Of a DNA stretch of 64,000 nt, positions 42,931 through 56,200 are shown in pieces. The stretch comes from Calocera cornea HHB12733 (taxonomy: Eukaryota; Basidiomycota; Dacrymycetes; Dacrymycetales; Dacrymycetaceae), in contig KV423929.1 of the NCBI GenBank assembly GCA_001632435.1, forward strand, positions 1 through 64,000. The letters run 5' to 3'. The first letter of the stretch is position 1. Each line of letters begins with the position of its first letter. Below the pieces are notes generated by a model, which searched no databases, was not told where the DNA came from, and was given only the letters and a program-made list of their open reading frames with translations. The position numbers and the translations under genes were made by a program.

Positions 42931-44885
42931 TTAATCGTACACGATGATCTTATCTAAATCCCCCGCATAGCCTAATACGTCTCCTCCATCAGCAATAACT
43001 CTGTGAACGGGAACGGAGTAACTTACTCGTCTGGTTCCGTCCGAATGTGATGTAGTTGCTGGAGGAATTCTTGAGAGCGACTCTGATGGGGACACTGAGG
43101 AACGCTGCGCGGTTCTGCGTGTCTGGTTGCGCCAGGATGATTGACGGCCCACCATTCACACTGAGAAGCACCACATTACCACTGTTCCAAATACTCTGAA
43201 GGAGGACGAGCCACTCACCTCATCGTGGTCTCTCTCCATGACCAATCAGCATTCGTATAGTAAACGGAGATCCAATGACTGCCTCCGCTACCCTGAATAT
43301 TCGGGATTGTCACACTCCCGCCGGCGCCTATATGATGCACGACCCGCTTAGAAGCGCACGCGGTGCAATTCCCGAGCTGTGCCGAGCCGTGAAGTGTGCC
43401 TTGTGCTGCATGGTACGCCGTGCCGGTGGGAATTGTGATGGCCCCTGTCTTGACATCAACGGAGAAAATCTGGAGAAATTGATCAGAACTGGAAACAAGC
43501 GCCGAGGGAAAGGGAGCCACATCGATCCAATCTAACCATACACCGTCATCGTCACTCCACGTCATAGGCAGCCAGATGTAGCTGCTCTTTCCAAGCTGAT
43601 TCGATTTCCACCGATCTCCCATGTACAGGCTCATCATGCCTCGTCCCTGGTCGTCGCCCGGCTGTAAGACTAGATCGTATGTGTTCTGGCTGAAATAGGT
43701 CCTCAGCTTCGACGGGGCGATGTCCTTGGGCTTCGTCCATGGTCCGGAGAGGGAAGGAGCCGAGAGATGGCTATTTGCGTTTGGCCACCAGCCTGTGAGG
43801 CCGGAAATGAACAGGTGATAGGTCTGTATCTCATCAGATTCGCTAGAATCAAGTGTGACAGAGACCGGCCCACCCCGTTCTTCTTGATAATGCCAGGCGC
43901 TTCATACCCTCCTCCGTAAAACACATGGGTGACCTCGCGAACGTCTCGGAAGTCTGGTGTGAGCTGGGCGATCTTGAAGTTGTTGTTCCAGTCTGACGCA
44001 TATAGCAGATATGCGCTCCCGTCATCGTCCACATACAGTCCGTCGTCCCGTGAGTCGGCACCAAACGGCTTGAAGGACCGGAGATAGGTGTATGGTCCTT
44101 CAGGTGTGCGAGAATATGCGACGCCCACTTCGGCCGCATTGTACCTGCGAAGTTGATTAGCTGCATTTATTAATAGAGCACGATAAACCTACTGGAGATT
44201 GTCGGAATGGAACCACATGACCTAGCTGAATGTCAGATGGAATATATGGGAAAATAAAGAAGATCGCACATAATCGTCGTTCAGGGCATTATAGATCACC
44301 TTTGGACGTTCGAGGACGCTCTGGTTCGAGATAGACGACCCCTCGAGTGGACTGAGCGCGTCAGGCAGGCGTGTCCAAAGGTACAGGTCAGTAGACTGCT
44401 CATAGATGTCAAACAGCGAAGCAAGTTAAGGAAGGGAACTGACAGCATAGCACGACACCGCGCGGAAGTTGGATCCATGATGCTCCTTGTCTTCGCCGAA
44501 CCAGTAGCTGTTCCCATGTAAGCAGAAGTAAATATGTATAGTCTTAGAAAAACACATACTAGATATCGTTCACTTTCAGAAGTCCACCACCGTGCGCTTG
44601 AATGGGATTGCCGGCTGTGTCGAGCCATTCTGCGCCGGGCACGATCCACTTGGGGCCAGATGGAGGTTCTGGTAGGGGCGAACCGGGTCCGGGGAGTTGA
44701 CTAGTCAAGAGACGCGCGGTCCAGCAGAGCAAACTAGGAACAGGATATGGATTGAAGATGGACCAGTTCCAGACTAGTAAGGCGGAGAGGAGCAAGGTGA
44801 TGACCAGTCGACGCTTGCTGAAGAGAACACGGACGGATGACGGTGATCTCGCCCCGCCAGGGAGAGGCAGCTTTCCTTCAGCCAT
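42931..44885 (-). CDS. GH43 (exo-1,3-galactanase-like) with CBM35, membrane-anchored
   Basis: Predicted 534-residue glycoside hydrolase. Eight exons: 44885-44560, 44507-44444, 44395-44270, 44221-44193, 44144-43874, 43823-43219, 43160-43027, 42980-42931. The upstream in-frame codon at 45008 is GTG, so ATG 44885 was used. Residues ~26-46 (KRRLVITLLLSALLVWNWSI) form one hydrophobic segment after a basic stretch, a type II signal-anchor rather than a clean signal peptide. The GH43 domain starts at IQAHGGGLLKVNDIYYWFGE, then STDLYLWTRLP, SRDDGLYVDDDGSAYLLYAS (acidic residues) and GYEAPGIIKKNG (the probable general-acid Glu). CBM35: HGSAQLGNC, YYTNADWSWRETTMSVNGGP, YAGDLDKIIVYD. The layout fits GH43_24 galactan 1,3-beta-galactosidases. 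A fragment of it is present at 29.9 kb. Confidence 0.82.
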
Positions 44886-45670
44886 GCAGTAATCAACCAC
44901 ACGGTCTTGAAGGCAGGAGTTACATAAAAAGTTCCTAGCAAACAATAGCCAAAGGAAGGAAGATGCGGCGAGCACGATGCCCGCATTCCTCAATGCCAGC
45001 GTGAGCACATGACCTGGTGGACGCGCTGGCTGCGCGCATTTTCCGTCAGGGCTCTGAACCTAATCGGTCATTAGAGGCTCGGAAGCAATTGTGAACCACG
45101 TGTGGCAATGTAAATAATCAATGCCCCGCCCTATCTGGTGCGAGGAGAGGCCACGTTCGCCGACCGCAGCGTCATCCACCAGGTGCAGCGACGACACCAG
45201 CCTACCCCGCAGGACAGTCAACAAACAGTCTACCCTCCAATACCCTGGTCTATTAGTCGTCTGCACCGTCACCCTCCTCTCAGCCAACGTCCGCCTCCTT
45301 CACTGCGACGACCCCGCGATAACTGCCAGGAATCCGACAGGAGCTTGTCGATAGCACCGACTTCTCCTGATCCACAAGATAGGGTCTACTTCTGGGCACA
45401 CGCCGTCCGCATATAGCCAGCTCACCTCGACTCCGACCTGACGAGTCGCTGCCGTACCCCTTGCACGAACATCGAGGTCGAATCCTCCTGCCTACACCTC
45501 TCGAGCTCAATTTTCAGTCAGACTCAATCGCCGGTGACTCGAACCCTCGTCAGTCACCTCGCTTGCCTGCCAACCCAATCGGTCAGCAAGCGACTCGGAA
45601 AGCTTTTCAGTTCAGCGTCTCGGCAATCGTTGCTGAGATCTGAACTTGAGAGGCTTTCCTCTATACGATT
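44886..45670. other. Divergent promoter region, GH43/IBTK-like
   Basis: 785 bp between two divergent starts. The GH43 frame is open upstream of ATG 44885 to about 45008, but without an ATG in frame. No other gene seen. Confidence 0.4.
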
Positions 45671-48600
45671 ATGGCGCTTTCATCGCAACCGACCCCCCTG
45701 CACGTCCTGTACACCATCAAGGACGTGCGCTCCTTCCGCCAGCTACTCGACGCGCGCCAGCAGCAGTCGAACAGCTCGCACTCGGGAGGAGGGGGGTCGT
45801 CCTTCCCCCGCTCGTGGGGCGTGTCCTCGCTCGGTCCAGTCGGGAGCGAGGTGAATGCGCGCGACGGGTTTGGGAGGACACTGCTGCATATCGCGGCAGG
45901 TAGCCTCGATGGGTGGGCCCTCGAGTGGGTGCGCATCTGTCTTGCGCAGAAGGGCGTGGATGTCAACTTGCAAGATCCCGAGAGCGGATGGACGGCGCTG
46001 CATCGAGCGTTGTATGTCGGCAACCTGCATGCTTCCAGGCTCTTGATGGAGCGCGCGGACGTCGATCTGAAGAGGAAGGACAACGAAGACTACACTCCCT
46101 GGGATGTGTACAACATGACAGTCGAGGGGACCTATCCGGACTTCGATGCAGCATATGGGACTATGCTGTATACGTGGGGTGTCAACCGGTGCGTCACCTG
46201 CGGATGACCCTGGAGATCCAGCTTATGCCGTGAGCAGGAACTTCACGCTCGGATTGGGTGATGGGGACGACCGCACATACCCAGAGTCGATCAACCTTGG
46301 CCGTTTGACAACGCCAGGCGACGCATTGGGCAGCGCAAGGTTCCAGACCATCGGCGTGAGCAGCATCGTCATGTCCAAGCTGCATACAGGCATCGTCACC
46401 TCCGAGCCGCGGGCAAACATTCGCCTATGTGGATTCGGCTCTGGCGGGCGACTCGGGGCCGGATCGCATACGCAATATTCGTTCGGTCCACTCAAGGACT
46501 TCGCGCATACGGTCACGGCCCTCGCTCTCGGCCAGGATCACACGCTCGCGTTGACGACGTCCGGAGAAGTGTACTCGTGGGGTCTAGGACGCTTCGCTCA
46601 GCTCGGCTATGTCATCGAGAACGAGAAGGTTGCGCCCGCTATCGAGAGCGAGCAGGTGCAGTACAGCCCAAAGAAGGTGTTCGGACCGCTCAAGGGCAAG
46701 GAAGTCCGAGGCGTCGCTGCTTGCAAGACCGCCTCCGCCGCATGGACTCGAGACGGGCTCTATACCTGGGGCACGAACGCTGGTCAGCTCGGCTACGACA
46801 GGCATGCGGTGCCTTCCCAGATTTCACCGCGCAAGGTCACTGCCGTGGCGCAAGGCGTGCTCGATGTGGCGCTTGCGGAGAACGCAATGTGCGTTCTGCT
46901 CGACTCGCAAGACGTCCTCTGCTTTTGGAACGACACACATTTCAAGGTCAACTTCCCGGCTCAGAAGTTCCGAAACGAGAATTCTGTCTATCGCCCTCCA
47001 CAAGCCATCGTCAAGGTGATGATCCGGAAGCTGGTCGCTTGCGAGAACGCATTCGTGGCTCTGAGTACCTTCGGCGATGTCTTCTACTTCTCGCTGCCTG
47101 AGGTTGGGAATGCGGATGCCGACTCCGAGAAATTCATTCTCAGGCCAACTCGCATCTGGGCTACGAGGAGCGCGGAAAGCATGGCCAAGGACATTGGGAT
47201 CGGCGCCGACGGGACTGTCATCCTCTGTTCAGCAACCGGCCACGTCTTTGTGCGGCAACGCAACGTCAAGCCAGCTGGTGACGGCCGACGCTCGCTTTCT
47301 GGCCAACAAGCTCCTGGTCCCGGAAACCTCAAGAGCTTCAAGTTCCACCGCGTTCCTTGGCTGCAACGAGTCATCAAGGTTTCGGCGAACAGCACAGGCG
47401 CCTTCGGTGCGATCGCCGTCGATGCCGTGCCTCAACCTGTCAAAGTCACTGGTCCTACCCTCGGCGAGCAACTCGTCATGGTGCTACCCCACTTGCGACA
47501 ACTTGCTGAGCACCGCAGCCCAATTGATAAGGTCGGATCGCCTCCGTCATCTAACTCTGAGGACGCGCCACCAATAACTGTTGCGGATGAGGACGAGGAA
47601 GACACCATAGCGGAAGCTGCGGAGCTCAAGACGGCATGTGAGGTTGTTGAGGCCTTCATTCAACTCGAGGAAGCGAAGCTCTCGCAAGTCACAACATCAG
47701 AGTCGGTGTCAGCTCGACACCTTTGGGGCGCCGATATAAGCATTGAAGTTGCTGGCTGCACCATTTTCGCTCAACAAGCAATCCTCGCTGCTCGTAGCCG
47801 TGTCTTCAGAGATGCTCTCGCGGGACAGGCTTATAATGGCTCTGATGTCACGATCGCTCTGGTCAAGAACGCGAAGGGCCCTATTGCGAAGTTGAATATC
47901 CGACTTCTTACTCGGCCAAGCGCGGTCATGCAAGAACTGCAGGACTTGCCCCTCGTCTTCCATCCACTTTCCATCCTACTGTTACTGCAGTACTTGTATT
48001 CGGACGACCTTCCTTCGCTCTGGGATCGGCACATCGGCGAGCGCTTACTGCAGAAATATTCCAAGCTCAAGCTGCACGGTTCACGACTGCGAGCCGAGCT
48101 TTTGACCCTGGCACGAACATTGGACCTCCCAGCCTTGGAAGCATTCATGAATGCTGCTACGTATGCTCGACGGACACCAGCCCCGACCCTCGTTCGCGAC
48201 ATGCTGCAGCTGTTTGACGACTCGCAACATACAGGCCGGAAGGCGAAGTATGATATGGTCCTCCAGCTGAAGGACCGGGAAGTTCACTGCCACTCGACTG
48301 TCCTTCGCGCGCGCAGTCCCTTCTTTGCCAGCATGTTCGATGACGAGGAATGGATGGCCGATCGCTGGTCCGATGAAGGGATGGTGGAAGTGAACATGAG
48401 GCACTTGAAGTGGGAGGTCATGGAGAAGGTCTTCGCGTATATCTATGAAGACAAAGGGGTGGAGATGTTCGATGACGTGTTTCGTGATACGCTGGACGAG
48501 TATATCGACTTCGTTTTCCATATAATGGCAGTCTCAGTAAGTCGTTCGCATTCCTGAGCTAACGCACACAGAACTCACCTCTGTTTCAGAGCGAGCTGTT

Positions 48601-50071
48601 ACTGGACAAGTTGATGCTCATTTCTTCTTCGGTCATACTCCGGCACGTCAGTCTCTACAACGTCCCATCGCTTCTGGCGGACGCTGCGCACTTGTCGGCC
48701 AGAGATCTCATGAACAGCTTATGCGGGTATATTGCCATGAATCTGGAATCAGTAATGGAGTCTCGCCTTTTGGACGAGATGCCCCACGAATTGTTGAACA
48801 GGGTCGGCGAATACCTCCGCTCTATGCAAGCCGAGCAGAGCCCGGTCGCTAGATCTGGCATCCTTTTGGACGAGGCGATGAAAACCCACGCCGACTGGTT
48901 GGCAATCCAGGACTTCCCCCAGCCTATCCAACGTAGCTGGAAGAAGATGGCCAAACAGTCACCGAAGCTGTCTCCGATCAATCCGATGTCTCCACGTATC
49001 TCACCAATGATGAGGCCGCGCACATCCCCACCGGCAAACAAGACAGCGCACTTCAAGTCACCTCCCGCCGCCATCCCTGACGATGGTGGCATCTTCGCCA
49101 TGGACGAAGATGTCGAAATCGGTCGCATACCGCCCATGTCCTTGGACAATCCCGCAGCTGTGGGATCAAGCTCAGCTGCTCTGCCGATACCCAATAGAGC
49201 TCCGGTCTGGAAGGGCAAGAGTCTACAGGCGCACCAGAAGACGGATATGCGCAGTATCATGGCTGAGGAAGCCAAGACCAACAATAGGCCACCTATAACC
49301 CCCACCGGTAGCGCGCCGAAAGGTCTTGGACTTCCGGGGTACCCGCTGATGTCAACCCCGACACCGCAACGGACTCCGTCAGGTATCTCGTTGCTGTCGG
49401 CGGGATCTACGGGATCCACTCCTACAACTCCTCTCCTGAAACCGGCGAACCGACCCGGTCTGTCAAGACCGGGCCCCAGTACGCCATCGCCTGCTCCTAC
49501 AGGAGCGCAATTCCCTCCTCTTGGGACCGGAGTCCGTCAGCCGTCCTTTAAGGGACCAGCCCTTGGTCCGATAATAACGCCTGTCAGAGCAGTGCCGTCT
49601 GAGAGCGGATCTCGACGGCGCAATCAAGAAGCCTGGACGTCCTTCATACCTCCGGCGCCACCGCCCATGTCTGTTTCTCCTCCGTCTGCTGGGCCGAGTA
49701 CTGGAGGTGTTTCGTTCCTCGCCATCCAGCAGGAGCAAAAGGCAGCAGTGGCAGCGGGGGTGAAGGGCCCAAAGAAGCCAAGCCTACTTCAGATTCAGGA
49801 ACAAGAGAAGGCAAAGAAGCAGGAGGAGCGAGCTAGTCGTGAGGAAGTTGAGTTCATGCAGTGGTGGGCGCAGGAGGAAGACCGTGTTCGCCGGGGAGGC
49901 GCTCCTCTTCCTCCTGCGGACGGCACAGCTGGTGGACGAGGCGGTCGTGGTCGCGGAAGACCAGGAAGGGGCACGGCCACTGAAGGTGGTCGTGGTGGCC
50001 GTGGTGGTCGAAAAGGTGGTCCTGCAAGAGAGAAGGGGAAGGGACCATCTCCGGCTACGGTCGGGGCATGA
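45671..50071 (+). CDS. IBTK-like ankyrin-RCC1-BTB protein with RGG tail
   Basis: Predicted 1432-residue protein. Exons: 45671-46188, 46238-48536, 48590-50071. Residues ~55-150 are ankyrin repeats (GRTLLHIAAGSLDGWALEWV, GWTALHRALYVGNLHASRLL). Residues ~165-500 are RCC1-type blades (TLALTTSGEVYSWGLGRFAQ, TRDGLYTWGTNAGQLGYD). There are two BTB/POZ domains: one at ~665 (GADISIEVAGCTIFAQQAIL) with an acidic insert before it, and a second at ~845 (YDMVLQLKDREVHCHSTVLR). The C-terminal third is disordered, Pro/Ser-rich, with an EEVEFMQWWAQEEDRVRRGG helix and a final Gly-Arg region (GGRGGRGRGRPGRG, residues ~1385-1420). This is the order in animal IBTK and fungal BTB relatives, which act as CUL3 substrate adaptors (family knowledge). 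The RGG tail suggests RNA or nucleic-acid contact (inference). Convergent with the Hos3-type gene. Confidence 0.88.
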
Positions 50072-50443
50072 TTATGAGTTATTTTTGGATTCTTGGTTCT
50101 CCGGCTCGGATACGATTGCAAGGACTTACCCATGATACATAGATGTATACCATTGTATTGCATAGTTCGCACACCCTGTTGACATATTAGATTAGAGAGA
50201 AAGTAATGTACCGATAGGCAGGCGATGGGCTGTCAACCCCCGGTATTGCACTCTACAAGCAGTCGGCATTCAGCTCCACAAAGACCGGCGCTTAGTGGAA
50301 CGCAATGAGCAGTGATAGAAGGCAAACTATGCCTGAAAATCATACTTAGGATACGGGTGAAGATCTGCTGTACAAGACTATTGTATCCAAGCATCGTGAA
50401 AGAGGGTCATTGGGTCATGGGTTCTCTGTGTCGTCTCTGTTCG
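50072..50443. other. Shared 3' spacer of convergent genes
   Basis: 372 bp between the stops of the IBTK-like gene (+) and the deacetylase (-). AT-richer than the flanks; it must hold both polyadenylation regions. No gene. Confidence 0.5.
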
Positions 50444-52942
50444 TTACAGTTGTGCCGAATGCTGGACGGCTGGGGCCTCTGGCGTCCCTCCCTTCTCTCC
50501 GGCCTGCGCTCGCAGCTGTTGCACAACGGCAGGCGGCACACGAACCTTGAACTTTAACGAGGGTTGAGTCGGCAATACTTCCTCCGGTATGGGTTTCTGC
50601 TCGGGATCGGCCGAAGATATCCCCCCTAGCTCAGACGCTTGCTTGACAGGTGATGGTGTGTGTGGATACGAGACCCTTATTGGCTCAGTCTTCACAACTA
50701 AGTCTTGCATTGAACTGGTTAGGCGTTCCAAGGCTATGTCCGTAAGCGGCGGCACGCCTTCTGTCGTTGGCGTCGTTAGCGGTGAAGGATCTTCGTTGAC
50801 GTTTGATGGAGGCATGCGCATTGTACTGTTCGGGGCAGATTTTGCACCACGTTTTCCTCGAGCAGCCTTTGAACGAGCCTCGGCGCGGGGCGGCGTGGCG
50901 TCGACGACTATCGGAGGTTTGAGGGTTTTTCTGTCTCGCAGCCCCATGCGATGCGGTTGAGCTGGTGTGACGGGTGCGGAAGAGGGTAAAGGCTGCTCCT
51001 CAGGGGACAAGGATGGCAAAACAAGAGGTAGGAGAGATGTCGCACGACCTAGGTAGGTATGCACGGGATGTGGAGCAGAAGGACGTGGAGCTTTGCGGCC
51101 GGTTCCTTTGAGAGGTGGAAATGCCTTCTCGATCTGGACACCAATCAGCATGCTGAATCCTACGTGCCAAAGCCATAGAATATACGCACCTTCATAAGCT
51201 CTTCGACGCTCCACCAAGGCTCAGTGTGCATCACCCCCTCGGCAGTCAGAAACATTCCAGTAAGGTACGCCATCGCACCACTCTGGAGCGCCCGATCACC
51301 ATATCCGCCTTCCAGCACCGTTATAGCTTTCCCCTTCGTTCGTCTCTCAGCTAAGGTATGGGCATCGGCCGCGAAGCGACCATAGAACGTAGGCGGCACG
51401 TTCCTCTTATGTCGTGACATCGATGCGAGTTCATGTGAGCAGGCATCAAATCCGCAGCTTGACATGTGTAAGTCAGAAGAACGTTACAGAGGTCCAGGAA
51501 TAGCGCACCTAACAAAGATCAGACTCTTTTCTGGGTCGGCACCTGTCGTCTGGAAGAAGTCATCGGCTTTCTTCAGAAGCTGCGAGTATTTCTCGGGATA
51601 CAGGCGGCCCCAGAAGTCTGTGTCTGACATGTACGGTTCAAGGTGAATGTTCTCGATATGCTGCCCATGGGCTCCGTGGATAGAGATAGATGCCGCTTGC
51701 GTGAGTGCAAGATCCCCGGTCTTATTGCGAGCGATCAACAAAAAATCCACAACGAGACTGTAGACTTACCTCGCAAGGGTAGCTGAGAATATCGTGTATG
51801 GATCCGTAATAGATCTGCAACCCTGGCTTTGCGTCTGGTCCAGCCTGCTCTTCTGACTCGGCTCGCTTGTTGGTTTCAGCATTAATAGCCCATGCGATCG
51901 CTTGGGTGCCATTCCCGTGATGTAGATCGATATCCAATATGGCCACATGCGTAATCGAATGATGAAGATGTGCTGGGGGACAGTCAGCAACAGTTACAGT
52001 ACATCGAGCAATATCCGTACCATGTACGGCTCCAATCGCCACATTATTCAAGAAGCAAAACCCGGAGGGTTGCGCAGACGAGCAATGATGACCCGGCGGT
52101 CGTACCGAGGCGAACGCGAGCTTCGGGCCCGTAGACAATGGGGCAGCAATCGTGTCAACTGCAGCACAAACGGTCGCTATTGAAGACTGGAATGCTGCCA
52201 TAGATCCAGGGGATACTGAATCACGAATCGGACCTTAGACCATGGATGCAGAGGTGGAACGTAACATACGATATAGATCGCCTTGTGGCCATTCTGCTGG
52301 GATTTCGCTCTCTCTCAGCGAGACCTTGTCCAGGCATGCTCCCACAATATCATACAATCGATCAATGTAGACCTTCTCGACCGAGTCAGGGGTTCGCTCG
52401 TCCTCGAGGGCGGCCAGCGTATTGTGGACATATGCGGTCGCTTCATGGGTTCTGATATCAATGTCGCTGTACGTCGCAGGGTCCACAAGCTGGATGAAGT
52501 CCGGTACGGAAACAGAAGAGTTGGATGGGCCAGCCACAGGCGTCGATGCACCAGATATGACCTCTTCTAGTCGTGCGAGAGCGCAAGCCAAGCCAACGGC
52601 TACCGCGCGCAGTCGTTGTGGGCGCTCGACGATTGTAGAGGAGTTGGATGTTCGTATGTAGGTATGCAGTGAGCACGCTGGTGCAGAGAACAGTGCTACT
52701 TGAGCTTTGGAAGGCTGTGCGGCTGGAGGCGAAGCGCTCGTGCGAGACTTTTCCGGTGAAGGAGGAAGAGGAGGGAGATGGGAGAGATCAGGGTCCTCAG
52801 CGGGTGTTGCCTCGGTAAAGGGACCAGGAGAAACATGTGAGATAGTCAAAGCGTCCAAGGCGGCCGAGAGTGTTCGGTCAATTGACGTTTCTCGTACGTC
52901 TACAGGAATCAACCTATCCATAGCGAATGGTTCTACAGACAT
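50444..52942 (-). CDS. HOS3: Histone deacetylase, Hos3 type
   Basis: Predicted 746-residue class II-like lysine deacetylase. Six exons: 52942-52270, 52215-52021, 51972-51770, 51720-51509, 51457-51190, 51133-50444; all phases close. The frame upstream of ATG 52942 starts with TTG only. Residues ~105-525 are the deacetylase domain: SSTIVERPQRLRAVAVGL, FASVRPPGHHCSSAQPSGFC (tandem His), DIDLHHGNGTQAI (zinc-binding Asp/His), SIHGAHGQHIENIHL, SCGFDACSHE (zinc Asp) and TVLEGGYGDRAL. The partner Cys-Glu stretch ILSYPCE is typical of Hos3. The ~220-residue C-terminal tail is basic, Pro/Ser-rich and probably disordered. Hos3 deacetylates histones and bud-neck or nuclear-pore substrates in yeast (family knowledge). 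All catalytic residues are seen. Just upstream lies the 3' end of an ABCC gene in the same orientation (286 bp). Confidence 0.92.
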
Positions 52943-53228
52943 GTTGGCCAGGAATGAAAGCAAGAATGCGGAATGTGGCCGGTCGTAGGAGAGATAATGA
53001 ATGACGGGTCGCGCGATGCCGACGCGACCCCTATTATCGGTGGCTTTTGTTTACGTACGCGTCAAAACGGAGCCAAACTCCCAAGCTTCTTACGCTTGTC
53101 TTGGCAACCATCACCGTTTTCACAGCAGCATTCTACTGTATGTACAGACACATCTACATCTCCATGACACGCTTCTATGAGAACGATTTCATCCGAAATA
53201 TGTGTCCAAATGCACAGAAGAGAACGGG

Positions 53229-56200
53229 TTACGATGTCCCAGCTTGTCTTGCAATCGCCTTTAGATCGTCCCGATCACCGCTCTCCTCAACCAAGTTTCT
53301 AAATAAGCTGTCCTTTTTCTCCAAAAGTGCAACGGGGGTGTCGAATTCTATTAACTTTCCGGCATCGAGCACTGGAGCAACACTGTCAGCAAGACTGCTA
53401 GGTCAAAAAGGGGCGCATTACCCATGATCTTGTCATAATCCATGATGGTCCTTAGGCGATGAGCAATCGTCAGTAAAGTAGCACCCTTGAGTTCTCGCCT
53501 GATGCTCGCTTGTATGATGTCGTCTGTCTCATGGTCGACGCTGGCGGTTGCCTCATCGAGCAAGAGGAGTCGAGTGTTGCGTACAATGGCTCGCGCCAGA
53601 GCGATCAGTTGCCTCTCGCCCACCGAGAAATTCCCGCCGGCGTCCGAGACCACGGTGTCAAGCGAGATATTGTTTTCCCCGCGATCAAGCAGACCCGTGG
53701 ATCGCAAAGCGTCGTTCAGCACTGCATCATCTTCTTGACCAAATGGATCAAGATTGGATCGCAGATTACCGGATACCAGCACCGGTTCTTGCGGGATGAT
53801 GGTGAGGTTTCCGCGTATGGCATCTAGGTTGAGAGACGACGTGGGCAAGCCATCAAAGTAGACCTCTCCGGTTGTAGGAATCAAGCGAAGAAGGGAAAGA
53901 GCCAGTGTACTCTTTCCGCTTCCTGTTCGACCAACTGCAATGACTGTGAGAATAGACAGCGTGAGGTGAGCAAAGGTCTGACCAATGCCGACGCGCTCGC
54001 CGCTTTGAACCTCGAAAGTGACGTCCTGCAGCACGAGCGGACTCTCCTCTGAGTATCTGAAAATATGTAAGCAGTGTTCAGAGAAAAAAATTGGAAAACC
54101 CTACTTCGCCGATAGCTTTTCGACTCGTATGGCGCCCGAAGCGGGCCAATATGCCGGTGGTTCTCCTGCCTTGCTCCGCTTCGGCTCGTGGTCAATGTCA
54201 ATGTAATCACGAATTCGCTCCAAGCTATAGGTGATATGAGCATTGCATATCAGTGACGATGAATGAAAGTAACCTGTTCGCCGTGACTTCCATGCTGTTC
54301 GCGGTTCGCATCCACCAAAGGATCATTCCAGCGAAGCCGATCGCCATAGTCAGCTGGAGGCCCATCAGCCGCTTAAACCAGGTCCAATGGTTAACAACTC
54401 ACGCTGAACTGAGCTAGTATGAGCATGGTCACTTCGTATGAGAAAAATATGCTTACTCCTGTTTTTCCCGCTGCCTCATGCCCCTTGAAATAGACCAGAT
54501 ATACTGCAACACCTGTAGCGAAGAGCGCCCCTAGGGTGTCTACTCTGGAAGCGATCCATCGATGAAGATTCTGGAAGCACCGAGATGGGGCGGAGTACGC
54601 GTCAAGGCGCTTGAAGAGTTCTAGCGTGAAAGCTTCTTGAGCCCCATATGCACGAATTGAAACAACGCCAGCAATGGTCGCGGAGAAGTGATTGTAGATG
54701 GGCGACTTCCAGTTGGAGCGAATGCGCTTGACACCCATTTGGACATACAGGTACACCTGCCCAATACTGAAGCCGATGACAGCAATCACAAGACCGGGAA
54801 CAAGCATGACGGGAGAGCCGACCATGACCGCCGAGAACTTCAGTACCATCTGGAGACTCCGCCCGATGAAGACGATGAACCATTGGGTCAAGGGCCCGTC
54901 TACATCCCTGATATCCTGCAATCGGTAGGTAAGCGGCAGGACGGGGAAGGGAGCAAAATGGAATGCCCTCACTTGGGTGAACCGTGAAATGATGCGGCCC
55001 CTCGGAGTCGTGTCAATCCATCGCAAGGTGGCACCCATGACACTTTCCATCAGCAGTTCGTGCACCCTCTGACAGGCACGCATGCTGCGATATATGTATC
55101 CGATGTTCCCAACCATGGATAGACCCGTGTAAGTCAGGGAAAATGCGATGAAGATCCCCAGATAGCTATGTAGGCGCTGAGTGGAAATCTCTCTATCCTC
55201 ATAAGTGCTTACTAGGCAGCCGGGACCGCTTTTGGTTGCGTCTCGTAAGCACTTGCCCACGCACCTAACCACCACGTGAGCCTGGCCATGACCCTCAGTG
55301 AACACGCAAGATCAAGTCTATTCGTAACGACTTACAGAATGTCACTTAGTTGGGATGCAAAGAGAATCGCGGCCAGTAGCATCCAGAAGACAACTCCACC
55401 GTAGGAGCTTAACATTAGCTCCACTTGAGGGAGACGTCAGCTGGCAGGTCTTGCAGCAAAGTGCTGCCCACTCACTAGCTGCCCATTTCAGGCGACCCTG
55501 TGCCCGTTCTTCATCGATGAGGAGCTTGCCGTCTGCCTTCTGTCCATGTGGCTTCTCATCGAGAGCATCGTGAATCTCATGGCCGTTCTGCAATCCGTCT
55601 TGGGGTTCCTTTTGTGCTTGCTTGGCGGACTCGATAAGCTCCTTCGCCGGAGGTCCGTGACTCTTGACTTGGCCATAGCCGTCCAGTTCAGTTATATAAT
55701 CTGCTATCGGTCCAACCAGTGGTACAGCGTGCGTCTGCCAGGCAGGTGAGAGATTCCTCTTGAGAACAAGAGTTGGATGTGCTTACAACGAGGATGACTG
55801 TCCTATGCCGCACGAGCTCCCCTTGCAGGCATCGTTCCACAATCCACTTCGCAGTATGAACATCGAGTGCCGATAGAATGTCATCCAGAAGAATGACTTC
55901 CGCCTTTGAGTATATAGCGCGCGCAAGGGTTATTCTCGCCTTTTGCCCTCCTGACAACGTAATACCCTTCTCGCCGACCTGACAGGGAGTATGACCCTAC
56001 ATTAGCATGCCTTTCTAGAGGAAGTGGTTCATACCTCAGTTTCATCACCGGCTGCGAAGATGGCTAGATCGGGTTCTAAGGCACACTGCTGCAAAACTGA
56101 AACGATTAATTTAAGCAACTATCCACGAGACGTCATGGAGGAGAGCGTTACTCACCACTTTTGTACCTCTGCTCGTCAAAGTCGCAGCCGAACAGGATAT

